From Desarmillaria ectypa (Eukaryota; Basidiomycota; Agaricomycetes; Agaricales; Physalacriaceae), in NCBI GenBank assembly GCA_030407005.1, contig JAUDYN010000004.1, forward strand, positions 3,596,001 to 3,660,000: a DNA stretch of 64,000 nt. The letters run 5' to 3'. The notes under the pieces are model-generated. The model saw only the letters and a program-made list of their open reading frames with translations. It was not told the DNA's origin and ran no database searches. Below, piece after piece: positions 34,211 through 48,558 of this stretch. The position numbers and the translations under genes are program-made. How positions within the stretch are numbered: the first letter of the stretch is position 1; each line of letters opens with the position of its first letter.

Positions 34211-35039
34211 GACAAGAAAAACGAACTGGTCAGCCTCGTGGGAGCGGGACAGAAGGGGAGAACTGAACCAGCAGATGGAGGTAAAGAGAAGAGCCTACCT
34301 TGCTGGATATCTGGACATTGATGGACAAGAAAAAGCTTTGTCAGGAGAGACGGGTTGAGTAAGTCAAGAGAGACAAAGGTCGGATGATCCACGGACTTGA
34401 GCGACCGTAACCATTACCCTTTCGGGCCCCGATGACTCTGCCGCGACATATTATTGCTCTCCTTCCTATCTATCCAGCGCCTTTGAATCCGCTTTGTTAC
34501 CCTCTTCAGCTCTCCGGCTTTTTATACTTTTCAGTTACGTTCAAAGGTATTTATTGCGAGAATTCTGAGGGGCCAGGTCTGCGATGACGAGGCTTCCATC
34601 ACGAAACCGTACGATCACGGAATGCTCTTGGCGGCGGCTCGCAAGTGCGCGGCATGGTCCAATGACTGCTCGATAGAATAGACTTGTGCCTGCCAACACA
34701 ACCTAAATCTCTTCTACTACCATATGATAACCTGCTTCTCCAGATGATATGCCTCAAAGTTCCACTTTGAGTGTGCCGAGCCAGATGGGAAAGGACTTAG
34801 ATTTCGGCACAAAGGCATAGATTGAACTCCGCTCGGAATAATCCATTTCCGAGATAATTAACGGCTAAGATTACGTCATTACGTGCTGACTGGTCAGCCC
34901 CTATTTCTCCATCATTTTGTTTACGACTTGAACGCGAGTAACGTTGACTTTACTGTTATGGTGTTCTGACTGGCATGTTCACAGGACATAGGCTTTGATA
35001 GAGTAACCCTCTAGCCTAGGCTCTTCAGTTGCGCACTCA
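34211..35039. promoter_or_regulatory. 829-bp divergent region, membrane protein / Zn2Cys6 regulator
   Basis: Lies between two outward-facing start codons and must include both promoters. A TTTTTATA-type AT-rich box occurs near 34520. No gene is supported inside. Confidence 0.45.
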
Positions 35040-37238
35040 ATGAAACGCTCCGGCGAAGAAGCTCGTGCGGATCCAAACACCGCGTCGCCAAAACTAAAAC
35101 GGCGTAAAACCAACCAGGCCTGTGCTTCCTGCAGGCGACATAAAACGCGCTGCGAACTCCCCGAAGATATTGGCGGCATCTCCGACTATCGTACTCAATT
35201 ACGCTGTCATCGCTGCAAGGTCCTTAACGTCGATTGTTCGTTCGAGACATCGAACATCATCCATGTCAAATCAAAGATTAACAGCACGCCGACGTCTACG
35301 ATACTCCTTCCAGCAAATTTGGACCCTTCTGTGGTATCTACATCAACACCGGAAGTATCCCGGGAGACTCCATATTCCGCGCCTGTAGTTAGCGCAAGAG
35401 AGCTCAGGGTAGAAGACCTTCTTCCTAGCACACAAAGCCCTATGGGACCTATACCAGTCACAGGAAGTTTTGACTGGACTGCGGCACCTATGCTAGCCAT
35501 CAGAGAGCTGGCGAACCAAAGAGAATCGGCAACAACCCAAGCTCGCTCCAGTTCATCAAGCAATCAATCCAGCGATGAATCTTTATCCAGTATCTTGACC
35601 AGCACACAGATTACGTGGTTGCTAGAAATGTGCGCTGTTCCACCCCATTAGGAATTCCTTATGCTCATATCCAAAATTTTTGTCAGATTCGAAAAACGGT
35701 ACATGCGCTGGGTTTTCCAGTTTCAAGCTACATCAGAACAGACCGAGATTCTTGACTTGGTCCGCTGTGCAATTGCTTCGAGGCATCTGGATCCTATAAC
35801 CCAGGCCTCCGTGGCCCCTAGATTATATCGATTAACCGAGAATATTTTCCTCAAGAAGCTTTTTCACCCTATTCCGTCGTTGGAATCGATCCGGGCACTC
35901 ATCATTCTATCTTTATGGTCCCCAGCCCATTGCCCTACCCAAGATAGCCGATTGCTAATTGCTTCGGCTGTTAGTATGAGCACGAACTTCCGGCTGAAGG
36001 AAGCTTCCGCGCATGCGGTGAGACTCCAAGAACAGGGTCTCCCAGTTTCTCAGGTTTATGAAGAAGCTATCCAAAGGTCTCGCCTGGTAAGAATAGACTC
36101 TTCACCGTTTCTGATGCAATACTGATGAATCTATTCTGTTTATAGTGGGTTCTCCTTTCGAACACGGAATCGATGTCAGTCATATGCGTCTGGAATTTTT
36201 ATTCATATCTGGAGTGTTTATTAGTCGTTATCTTACAGGATGTGCCTTGGCACCGGACGTGGCACACTGTCCTCGCGGTCAGCTCTCGATTATAGAGTAC
36301 TGAACGCCGGTTCCGTTGGGTCGGTTGAACAAGAAAGGGACCTAAGAATCAATATCCAGGGAAAATTGATGGATATCGCGGAAAAGGGTTACACAATTAC
36401 CTTGAAGGGTTCCCTAGGCGCCGAAATTGAATGCTTTTACGTGCAAGTCCAAGATGTTCTGACGCGCATGGATTGCCTTTACACGCCCATGGCGCCTCTT
36501 CCCAGTAGGTTTTAATAGAAACCGGAAAAATTATTATTGACCCCGCCAATCCCAGTCGTGTCCCAGCATGACTCGTTTGCATTCCACATGCTTCTGCTGC
36601 AGTATTACGGATCTCGCTTACTTGTCACGCATCACGCACTCAGGGAAATACGCACGGTTATCTCAGGCTCTAACGCCACCACCGGCCAGTCCTGGTTACG
36701 TGCCCAGTACCACGGCACCTCCATCGCAATGTGCCTAGGACGAGACAGTATCAAATCAGCGCAATCCATTCTCACCGTAGTGCATTCAGTTGACACCAAC
36801 CTTCTGGTTGCCGCCCCTGACAACATATTCACCACTATCTCGTTCGCAGCGACTTGGCTTATAGTGGCCAATTTCTCGATACATCAGCTGAATTGTGCCC
36901 CGCTGGGAGCGGCATGCGATAGGATAATTTCTATGACAGTGGAACTGCTATCGCGGCTGGCGTTGGGACCGGAGCATATTCTCGCGAAGTACGCGCATAT
37001 TATTGCGACATTGGTGGGTTTGTGGGAACAGAGGAGGCAGTCATCGGACCCTAGCCCTCGGGATCGTACAGATCGCTCCAGTACCATGCCGTCCGACCCC
37101 GCCAGCTTCGAAAATAGTGCCTTGCCGTCCCCCGCGGAGTGGAGCAGTGCTAATCTGTCAAGCAACATCTTTATGGATCCTGACTTTTGGGCGTCCTTTA
37201 TGGACAACCTAGACACGACCCAGTCTTCATGGTCGTAG
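35040..37238 (+). CDS. Zn2Cys6 fungal transcription factor
   Basis: 655-aa regulator from five exons (35040-35629, 35687-36086, 36146-36174, 36239-36504, 36556-37238); all phases agree. The Zn(II)2Cys6 cluster uses C28, C31, C38, C56, C59 and C66 (CASCRRHKTRC then CHRCKVLNVDC) after a basic stretch KLKRRKTNQ. The loop between the two halves is 17 residues, longer than in most members. A Ser/Thr/Pro-rich linker follows, then a fungal-specific middle homology region (residues about 200-560), with the fairly conserved LGTGRGTLSSRSALD spanning exon 4. The acidic C-terminus DPDFWASFMDNLDTTQSSWS looks like an activation segment. Target genes cannot be read from the sequence. The structure is intact. 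Confidence 0.9.
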
Positions 37239-38064
37239 GCTCAAAACCCTTATTATCGTGGACGCAGGAGGCTTTGTAAGGTAAGACGCGAATTCATCAG
37301 GGTACGCGGGGTGTCAGTGATGGAAGTATAATTATGGCGACCAGTAATATGTGTGCCCAGGACCCACCAATGAGATCGGATGGCCAGTCAAGTCTCGAAC
37401 AACAATTTGCGCTCATGTGCGCTCATGCTATTGGAGAAGATTCCACCCAATGCTCTCGATGCTCTCGGCCGTCGACGATGATTACCGAAGTCGTATCATC
37501 CAATCGGCTACCTGTCCAGCTGACATCAATCTGGGATCCGGTCCATCGTGACGAAAGTTTACCCTCCCTGTTGAAGATGTTGGAGTATCTATGCCGTTGT
37601 CGATTGGGCCTACATGGAAAGAAGAGATGAGGGGGCTCACGGCAGATGACCAGATGGGGCGAACATCTCATCAAAGCCGCGGTGGAACAAATGGGCATTG
37701 GACCACGCACAAAGCGTCAATGCATCGGAGGAAAGTGGAACTGCGCCATTCGAACGGTACATTCCGATTTGCCAGCGCTATAGGGTTGAGTCTAGCCCGT
37801 CTTCGAGGGAATAGCCCATGTTCTCCTTCCATTTGGTGGCGTAGAGTTCGAGAGTTCGAGATTAAATGCTGAACTTGGGAAGTCGAGGTTGGCGATACAA
37901 TTGGACTGTATTGTTCAAGCGGAAGCGCCAATTTCGACGCCTTTCCGACCCTGCTCAGTGCTAGGAATTAAGCCCGAGTCCGAGTTCGAAGTCCCCCTGA
38001 TTCAAGAGTCGCTTACAACCCACGCAACATAACGTCGTTGTGTCCCTGTACATATCTCCCCGCA

Positions 38065-38099
38065 AGCCATGAAACAAATTACGCATACGTTTCATGGCT
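38065..38099. repeat. Perfect 11-bp inverted repeat, 13-nt spacer
   Basis: agccatgaaac and gtttcatggct match at all 11 positions around aaattacgcatac. It could be a relic of a small transposon end or a protein-binding palindrome. No gene is next to it. Confidence 0.85.
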
Positions 38100-38507
38100 G
38101 CAGCCGATCTTTTCTAACAAATCACCGAGTTGAATGCTGTAGTGAGGTGGGGCACAAGTTCGTTCTCAATCGGAGTTTCAAAGAAGCTTGTACTCACTCT
38201 TCGAGGTGACCGTGTCCACACGGACCCGTATTCCTCTGTCCGGAAAAGACACCTCACTGAGGCTCACTCACGATGAAATCCCAATGTATCGGTATTTTTC
38301 CGTGATGTTTCTCGCACTGAAACAGGTTTTCTGTGATGTGAACTTTGGTCTTCTCCAACACGTTGAGTGTCTGATCATCATCATTCTAGACTCTTAGCCT
38401 ATTCGTTGTGTTCGCTGTGATGCTATTTTTTGAACTGGTCGTTTAGTCACCCATCAACGTCAACTTTCAACGTCACTTTCTGAACAGCTCCATTTTCACT
38501 GAAAGAC

Positions 38508-38684
38508 AAATACACAGAAAAAAAGAATTATAGCTCTTCTTTTATTAAAAAAAGTACTAAAATATTTTCAACTTTTCACTATTTTCTGTAAAATTTGCCA
38601 AATACAGTAAAAAGTTTTGAATATTTATACAGTTTCTTTTGCAAAAATACTGAAAAAAAAACTTTGAATATTTTCTGTGTATTT
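38508..38684. mobile_element. AT-rich MITE-like element with 14-bp terminal inverted repeats
   Basis: The ends aaatacacagaaaa and ttttctgtgtattt are perfect inverted copies, 177 bp outer to outer. The interior is about 80% A/T with internal echoes of the same motif (ttttctgtaaaat, aaatacagtaaaaa). It has no coding capacity. I could not find a clear target-site duplication, so classification as a MITE is inference; an AT-rich matrix-attachment-like stretch is an alternative. Confidence 0.6.
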
Positions 38685-41128
38685 AGGGGTAAAAATACTT
38701 GAATTTAGTGCAGTATTTGGGTCCTTTGTTTACTCCATCCTCGATGCGCAAAATCTTACTCTGCTGTTTGAAAGACGCAATATTGCACAGCGGTATCACA
38801 TCAACGCCTGTCTTCTTGCTGGAATATCTCGTCGATCCTTGCCTAGAGACGTCGCTCCACTCATCTCGTTTCTCTTCATTGCATGAAGGATGTCACCGGC
38901 CCGTCGTCGTGGTCGCAGAAACTTGCCAATTCTGAGCGCTTTTACCTCATTTTCAGGAGCATCTTTTCATACAAGTATGGGCTTCGGGATACTTGAATAG
39001 CGCTTAAACTTCGCCGCTATTTTGAACATTCCTCATTCGCCGAATGCGAATTATCACAGCTTGTGGCCGCCTGGACTGATGGCCGACTAAAGTGCTCTCA
39101 GTTGTTTTCGGACACTATACACATGTATCGGCTAGAATTTATCTCAGTAACAGGTGCGCGCCAGGAAAACCCCGCACCAATCATCGCGGTTATCTATCCG
39201 TGATACATTCATCCCGTAAGTCTGGAAAAACCCTGTTTATTTAGCTCAAACAATATGGACCGGTCCAACGATCAGATCTTTTCAAACATTGTGCCAATTC
39301 GGACATACGCAGCACACGTACCGCTGAGACTATCTATAAGTATACGCGTCACGTTCTTTGTCTAGAATCACAGAGTCTTCCAGAATGCAGGGCAGAGAAA
39401 ATCTAACGTTCCGGCGGCATGAACAATGACGGAAAGTTCAGGTCACCAACCTTTAGCGAGACGTTCTGGCTCTGTCCAGGCTTTCGAGAATCGTAAGTGA
39501 CCTCTATTAATCGTTCCCGGATCTCCTAACGTCCATTATGGCTAGTCCGCGTGATTTCAGAGTTGGTCTTACACCACTTGTGATTACAGCATAGACTGGG
39601 AGTCAATGCCCAGATTTCTCATTTATCAGCGAGGAGCAGGGCTGTGTTTTACTGGGACAAAGAAACCCGCTTCTGCACCCTGACTCGGCATCCAACAGAA
39701 TATTGTCATGGAGCCTTTTCCGCGAATGGGATCCATATCAGAGCTTGTAGAACGGACGCCCATCTTGTGTTCGTCGTAGAGTCACAGCGACGAAGCGCGT
39801 GACTCAGGTACTAGGGCTAATAGGTGCCGTCAAGGATGGGGGGCGTCCATGTAGGCTCAGACCCTTTGATTTGAAGCAAATTACAGCGCAACACAGCAAT
39901 AACACCGCAAGTTGAAATCGCTCAAAGTCCCCGTCTTTTCCTGACGTCAACGCTTTAGAACCTACGCGTATGTGTTTAAACGTTCAGTTTTCATTCCAGA
40001 AATTGCCAATTGATTCCTTTCTTGCTCTGCAGTGGCTGTCGTCGAGCCTGCTCTCTATTACCGTCCACATATTCTTGGAACCCCGTCACTTTCCTTCTCC
40101 TCGTATACTCCACGTAATTCGGTCACACTCCAGCGGAGCCTGTAATGCATGTAGACAGGCAACATTTCACAACCTTATTTGCTAAATCTGAAGATTCTTT
40201 CTGCTAAACTTACATCCCAGGGTCCCCCTGCAGGCTATGATGTCGGGGTGTGTCAAGGTCGTACAATCCCCTATTTGAAGACTCACGAGATCTATGGGTA
40301 ACCTATGGGCATGGATGGCGAGGCAGTTACGAAAAATCGAACAGTGATTGCCACCACGATTGCCACGCCGATAAAGATCGGGATGTAACTGGGAGAAGCG
40401 CACAATTACTGCTGGCAGAACGATTTCCCTATGGTCCTGGCGTCGGTTCTTTCCTTGGGTAGGTCCATTTCATGTATTATCTTTCTCATCAGGGTATTGA
40501 TAATTCTATCATGCTGCTAGATCTTTACCGGGGGGAATGTTGACATTCAGCTAGGAGACGGCACCAAAAATTCATGGTCACAGATCTACAGGAAGGCGTG
40601 GAATGGGCTTTTGCGCCAATTGCACGTACATAATTTGCGCCAGCAACCGCCACTAGAGATCGATGGTGATATGGCAATAGTAAGCGAGACATTTAGGTAT
40701 GTCTGTTGGTTGTCAGCGTACTTACAACGGTTGGTTGGGTACATCCTAGATTCGGCAAATATTTTCATGGATCAGCTGATACACCAGTTCTTCCTTCTCT
40801 GCGCTCGCTTAATATTTCCATCATACATCTTTGTTCCTCTTGGATTGTAATTTGTCTATATTCATTTCTTCTAGGGTTTTTGAAGGGTTACTGACGTCGA
40901 GTGTTGTGTTGTCAGGGCCGTCGGATTGGCTACTCGAAGCAACATCGGTTTGGGGCATCGAGTTGAGAGCAAGAATAGAACAAGATGTGGATTAAATGCA
41001 ATGAATACAAGCCGGAAACTTCGCGTTTCTCCTCAGTGTTATATGGACCATAAAAGCTTTGAATATCCGTTTTCTTTGAATGATTGATAGACCCAAAAAC
41101 AAGAAACATAGTAACAACTATGACACCA

Positions 41129-42262
41129 TTACTTACCCTCTGCCGTGAGCGTGAGCGAGGCGAGCAAACGAACCGCCGGGGTCGTATGGACGGCTGTTGT
41201 CAGGTGCAGATCGTTCTCCCAGATGACGCCTCCCTCGTCAGCTGAATCGTCTGCAACAAAGCCGTACTCGAGCGGATCATCCAGCATGTCCGTGAGCACA
41301 TTATGCGATGAGAAGACGAGCACCGTCGCCTGCGGGCTGCTGGATGCGAACTCCGATGTGCGCGCACACAGAAGGTCGTTCCATTTCTCGACACGGTCCT
41401 GAACCTCGGCTGACGAGGTATGAGCTGCTGAACAGACCGTTAATCTAGGATAAATGTGAGGATTAAGTTGGTACCACTGGGCGAACGGTCAATCGGAAGA
41501 ACGTCTACCAGCACAAAGTTCCGAGCGCCCGCCTTGACATACAGATCGTGAACAGCATCTAACAGCGCTTCGACTAAGGGTTCGAGCTCATCGGATGATG
41601 TCCTGCCGCGGTCGTTGATGCCAAGATACAATACTGAAACCACCAATTTGTCAGCTTGAAAATATAGGAGCGGTTGAGAGGTGTAGAACCGTATATGGTT
41701 TTGGCCAGGTTGAGGGCGGGAACAGAGTTGGGCTGCGATTTCTTGGGGAAACGCGTGAAGGATCGCGATAATTCACGCGAGAGGTCGTCTTCCATGGTCG
41801 CTGAAGGAAAGGCGAAGTTATGTAGACAAATGGTCGAGCAGATTGCATGGAAGGCTAATTCGCGGGCCCATACCCTCTATATGCAATACTGAAAATCTGT
41901 TCATTAAGTGTTTGGCGAGGTTGATTGAACGGCATATTCGTAGACGAGGCTGCCAAGCTCTCTGAGTTCTTGTCTCTTTTCTTTGGTCGTTGTTCCGTGT
42001 CGCTATCGTTGAAATGGGGGTTCTCTATCGAGGCGGTGGAACCACTGTTGAAATGCTTCCGCTTGCTCGAAGAACTCATCTTCGGCGCAGGAACCGTAAC
42101 GACACTGTTAGTGCAGGAAAGGGCAGGAGCAGTCTGCCCCTCAAGAGCAAGAGGAGTGCAAGTAATGCCGGTAGTGTATGAGGGGAGTTGGCTGGAAATG
42201 GCTGTTAACAGGCTTGTGACTGAAAAGACGCAGTGAAATAAAATGAACCAATCGGGCATCAT
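41129..42262 (-). CDS. GDSL/SGNH-type esterase (CE16-like), 5' end unresolved
   Basis: Three exons are solid (41876-41690, 41633-41475, 41427-41129): WARELAFHAICSTICLHNFA, PSATMEDDLSRELSRSF, TIYVLYLGINDRGRTSSDEL (the GxND oxyanion block), KAGARNFVLVDVLPIDRSP and the catalytic Asp/His block WENDLHLTTAVH near the C-terminus. The family hydrolyses acetyl or other ester groups on plant polymers, usually outside the cell. Upstream, a frame from 42262 starts with a hydrophobic signal-like segment (WFILFHCVFSVTSLL) and contains FNDSDTEQ (42002-42010), a possible degenerate version of the FGDS block with Asn for Gly. No intron I can find joins this frame to the 41876 exon, so the gene may be 5'-damaged. 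The last block has HLT where HPT is usual. Confidence 0.7.
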
Positions 42263-42492
42263 ATGGTTTTCCGGAAAGCAAAGTCCTTTGGATTCTAGCT
42301 AATTCAAAAAACAAGATCGTTTAGTTTTAGAATGGTCGCGATGATGAAGTCGAAGATGGTATCTAGGTAAAAGTTAAAAAAGAGCATATAGGTATTCCGA
42401 TTGAAGGAATTCAGGTACAAAAAAAAGATACGAGCCGTATGTTTACAAATTAGATGTCCGGAAAGTCAGATTAGTAGTCTAATGCTAACTGA

Positions 42493-43430
42493 TCAGTGGT
42501 CTATTCCGTTAGGCTTGATTGGCAGAGGGGGGACGGGAGGAACAGAATGGTCCTCCGACACAGACGCATCATCGTCACCTTCAGCATCCTCCTCCTCCTC
42601 CTCCTCCGCCATGAGCTTTGCAGCACGCTGTACGATACGTAAGGATACTTAGAAGGACCTCGGTAATTAAAAGTGAAACCTTACCTTCATAGCTTCGGCT
42701 TCATTCGAGTAATGTCGTCCTCTAGCACGCACAAAAGCCGCATGCTTTGCAGCGGCTGGCAAATAATCCTCAGCTAAGGGTCTCGGATCACTAGAAGAAA
42801 ACTCACTCTCTTCGTCCATCTCTTCCTCTAGCTCAACCTCGCTTCCCAGATCTCTTCCGCGTCCATCTTCACGAATTCCTGACCGTGCTTCATCGGACAG
42901 GTTGAAGCTTGTACTACGGCTCGAGGCCGTACTCGCCGATCGTCTAGATGAGGGTCTGCCAGTGCTAGAGAACGACGTTCGACGCGAAGACGGCCCAGAG
43001 GTGTCCGCACCAGTTGGTGACACCGAACGAGCGGGCGACTCTGTAATGTATCGACCATTCAAGTCAAGATCAGGGATGTCTTTGTACAGCATTAGAATCA
43101 ACGAGAAATGGATACTACACACACACCTCCTTCAATCTCGTCGGTCTCTGCATTGTATCGAACATATGGAGTCTTGGGCTCCGTTATCTTCATGAGACTA
43201 TCTTTCTGTATCTCTGTCAGAGCAATGTTGGCCTCGTCCCATTGTAGGCTGCTACATGAAGAGGCACCACGTTATATATCGACCCAACATATTCCAACTG
43301 TATGTACTCACTGCTCCTTCGCTCCCGGTTGAGGCGGTGCATTCTTCAGAATACCTTTAGGCTTGGGATTCGATGCAGATCGCGGCAGTGGTGCGAGATG
43401 AGGAGGATCTTCAATAATTTCGGCGGACAT
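42493..43430 (-). CDS. GLC8: Protein phosphatase inhibitor 2 (IPP-2 / Glc8-like)
   Basis: 257-aa regulator of type 1 phosphatase (PP1/Glc7) from four exons (43430-43312, 43251-43127, 43079-42685, 42627-42493). Three family blocks are clear: KGILKN (residues 25-30), [14 protein letters not shown] (about 42-55) and [19 protein letters not shown] (about 60-78, the segment whose Thr is phosphorylated in mammals). A PP1-contact block [18 protein letters not shown] occurs near 197-215, across the last intron. Between them lies a Ser/Arg-rich disordered insert. A GAG-rich microsatellite (ctc repeat near 42585-42607) encodes the Glu run after it. It starts 146 bp downstream of the SEC18 stop on the same strand. 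Confidence 0.92.
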
Positions 43431-43576
43431 TACGACAATGACAAAGGTACGATGATGATGGTAGTGTTCAACAAGAGGAGCGAGCCTTCGAGAACTTTGG
43501 CGCACGATGATTCCAAAATAGGAAATCTGTCTGTAGTCTAAAATTACATTTCCACCTATTACTATCTTATATTCTC

Positions 43577-46519
<2,943 letters not shown>

Positions 46520-46760
46520 TATGGTATCACAATTAGCGGTGGATATCTGTTCGCGCGTCGGCAAGCGCCCGGTCGTCAAGATATCGTGGTAGTTGGAGAT
46601 CAAGAGGGTGTTGGATACGTGGAACTGGTGGGGCTGAGAGGAGCTGTGATCGAGATGGAAGTTTGTCTCTGCTTGGCAACGGCTGCTCAGATAAGCTCGA
46701 TCAAGGAGACGGCCGTGACGGGTGATATTGCCGCCTCCAGCAGGCTTGAACTTCTTTTCA
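46520..46760. promoter_or_regulatory. 241-bp divergent promoter, SEC18 / STIMATE-family gene
   Basis: Start codons of the two genes face away from each other 241 bp apart. A shared regulatory region is therefore forced by the geometry. No clear TATA box. Confidence 0.65.
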
Positions 46761-48329
46761 ATGTCTGCCAATGAAACAGAGCCCACACCGGTCTCGACTG
46801 ACGACACAGTGAAAAGCATCCTTGACGACTACCCAGATGTTGATGGCCGCTCTTGTCAGCTTTTGGGCCCGACCGCGCTTGTTGGTGACTTCATCCATGG
46901 GAATAGTTCTATCTTACAGTGGTTCGTAGATTGTGCAAGGCTTGATGGGGGTTTTGGTAATTCTGTCGCTGGTTTACAAACGTCACAGAGAGAAACCGAA
47001 GCGTCCTTGGCGAATATGGTGCGTGCGGTTGACTGGATCTATCAACTTTTTGATACCAACTGAGAACAGGCTATTCGATGTTTCCAAGCAAATCGTGGGG
47101 CAGATGTTCGTCCACGGAGTAAACGTCTTCGTATCTGATGCCGTTTCTCACAATTCCGATGAAAACGCGTGTGTTTTCTATTTCTTCAACATCCTAGTCG
47201 ACACGACCCTCGGTACTTGCTATAATTCTAGTCTAGTCTTTTTATCTCCCGCTCACTTGCCGTATAGGTGTTGGTATACTCTACATCATTCTTCGCGTTC
47301 TGACTCACTTGTTCGTTGAGAAATTTCATCTAAAAGGCTTTGAATCTGGCATATACGGCACTCCACCCTCTATAAAATTCTGGGGGAAGCAGGCGGCACT
47401 ATATGTCATCGCTCTTACGACTATGAAACTTTTGGTTATCGCACTTCTGGCATTTTTTCCTGGCCTGTTCATCATTGGTGCATGGCTACTCAGTTGGACT
47501 TGGACAGGAGATGGCGATGCCTTGCAAGTCATCTTGTACGTTTCATTACTCCTATGTTGGCCTCACCTTACATTCTCGTTCGCTCAGCACAATGGGTCTT
47601 TTCCCCATTATCATGAACATCCTTCAGTTTTGGCTCATCGACTCTATCGTTAAAGCCTCAAATGAACAATTCGTATCTCTAGACACCGATATCCATGACG
47701 CGCTTGACCATACAGATCGCGAACCTTTGTTTGGAGTCCCATCTGACGACGAGGACGATGATGACACGGGTACCCGGCGCCATGATATCGAAAATCCACG
47801 ATCCCGCTCCCCGACCCATCGCCATCAACGCTCCCATTCTAACGACAAGTCATCAGGTGGTAGCACGACTCCATTAGCTTCAGAGCCCAAGCTATCCGGC
47901 TCGAGTACTCCCCAAACCATCCCTGGCGAGACGCGCGATGTACATGCATACCCTCCAAGCTTGTCAAGTAGCGTTGCGTCGGCTTCCACAATGGCGTCAA
48001 TACCTGCCCCAAGCATCCGGGAGGCAACTAAGCTCAACAAGAAACGTCGGTCGCCGCCTACGCCCCTCCATATTCGCCAACCGCGACAGCCCGCTGTAAA
48101 CACCGCCTTTCCTGCACCAAAAAGCCCCTCGCATGAGAGGGAACCGTCCAGACTTGTGGTTGTTGTAGAACCAGCAGGACAGGAGTGGGCCGATTCATGG
48201 GGAGATGAGGATGACTGGGCAGATAGAGTGGGCGAGGAGGACTGGACCGGACGACGGATAGAGCAGAAGAAGGATAGTATCAATGGTGTCTGGGATCATT
48301 CTCCGGTAGGTGCTCATGCAAATCCATAA
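46761..48329 (+). CDS. STIMATE-family polytopic membrane protein
   Basis: 453-aa protein from five exons (46761-46880, 46930-47018, 47070-47212, 47268-47535, 47588-48329). The TMEM110/STIMATE-like family in animals promotes ER-plasma-membrane contacts and STIM activation; fungal members are annotated as vacuolar membrane proteins of unknown role. The family core is unmistakable: CQLLGPTALIVQGLMGVLVI, KRPWRIWLFDVSKQIVGQMF, HGVNVFVSDAVSHN, NACVFYFFNILVDTTLGVGI, HLKGFESGIYGTPPSIKFWG and MGLFPIIMNILQFWLIDSIV. About five transmembrane helices fall in residues 32-245. The C-terminal 200 residues are acidic then Ser/Pro-rich and probably cytosolic, ending with a Trp/Asp-rich patch (WADSWGDEDDWADRVGEEDW). 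Family assignment is strong, function is not. Confidence 0.88.
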
Positions 48330-48558
48330 GGCTTTCTGCACCCTGTCCAACACCCACGTGTATGTCCATCCACTAACTTGCATATTATTACAATGTATAT
48401 AATGAACTTTAGTATCAGTACTATTAGTTGCATGTTATACCCCAAAACCATTGAAAAACTTAATCACCGTCGTTCTCAGGTGGAATGTGGATCCAGGCCA
48501 CCAACAGTTCTCCGTCTGAGTTCAGGGCAAAGTCCTTGATTTAATTTTAGCTTGCACT

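Larger units (their letters stand above)
37239..41128. other. 3.9-kb gene-poor region
   Basis: The longest stretch without a supported gene. It contains an 11-bp inverted repeat (38065-38099) and an AT-rich MITE-like element (38508-38684). Open frames at 37334-37931 on both strands and 39970-40462 lack motifs. A minus reading near 40320-40390 has one hydrophobic run (IPIFIGVAIVVAITVRFFV) but is interrupted by stops. Relic sequence is likely; nothing can be named. Confidence 0.5.

Noticed and set aside
37334..37931. Frames of 66-98 codons in the gene desert
   Set aside because: Composition is mixed and frames on both strands are equally open, so no strand can be preferred.
42585..42607. ctc/gag microsatellite as a possible regulatory repeat
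   Set aside because: It encodes the Glu run of the inhibitor-2 protein in frame and needs no other explanation.
42401..42652. Plus frame with a Ser run
   Set aside because: Antisense of the Glu-rich last exon of the phosphatase inhibitor gene.
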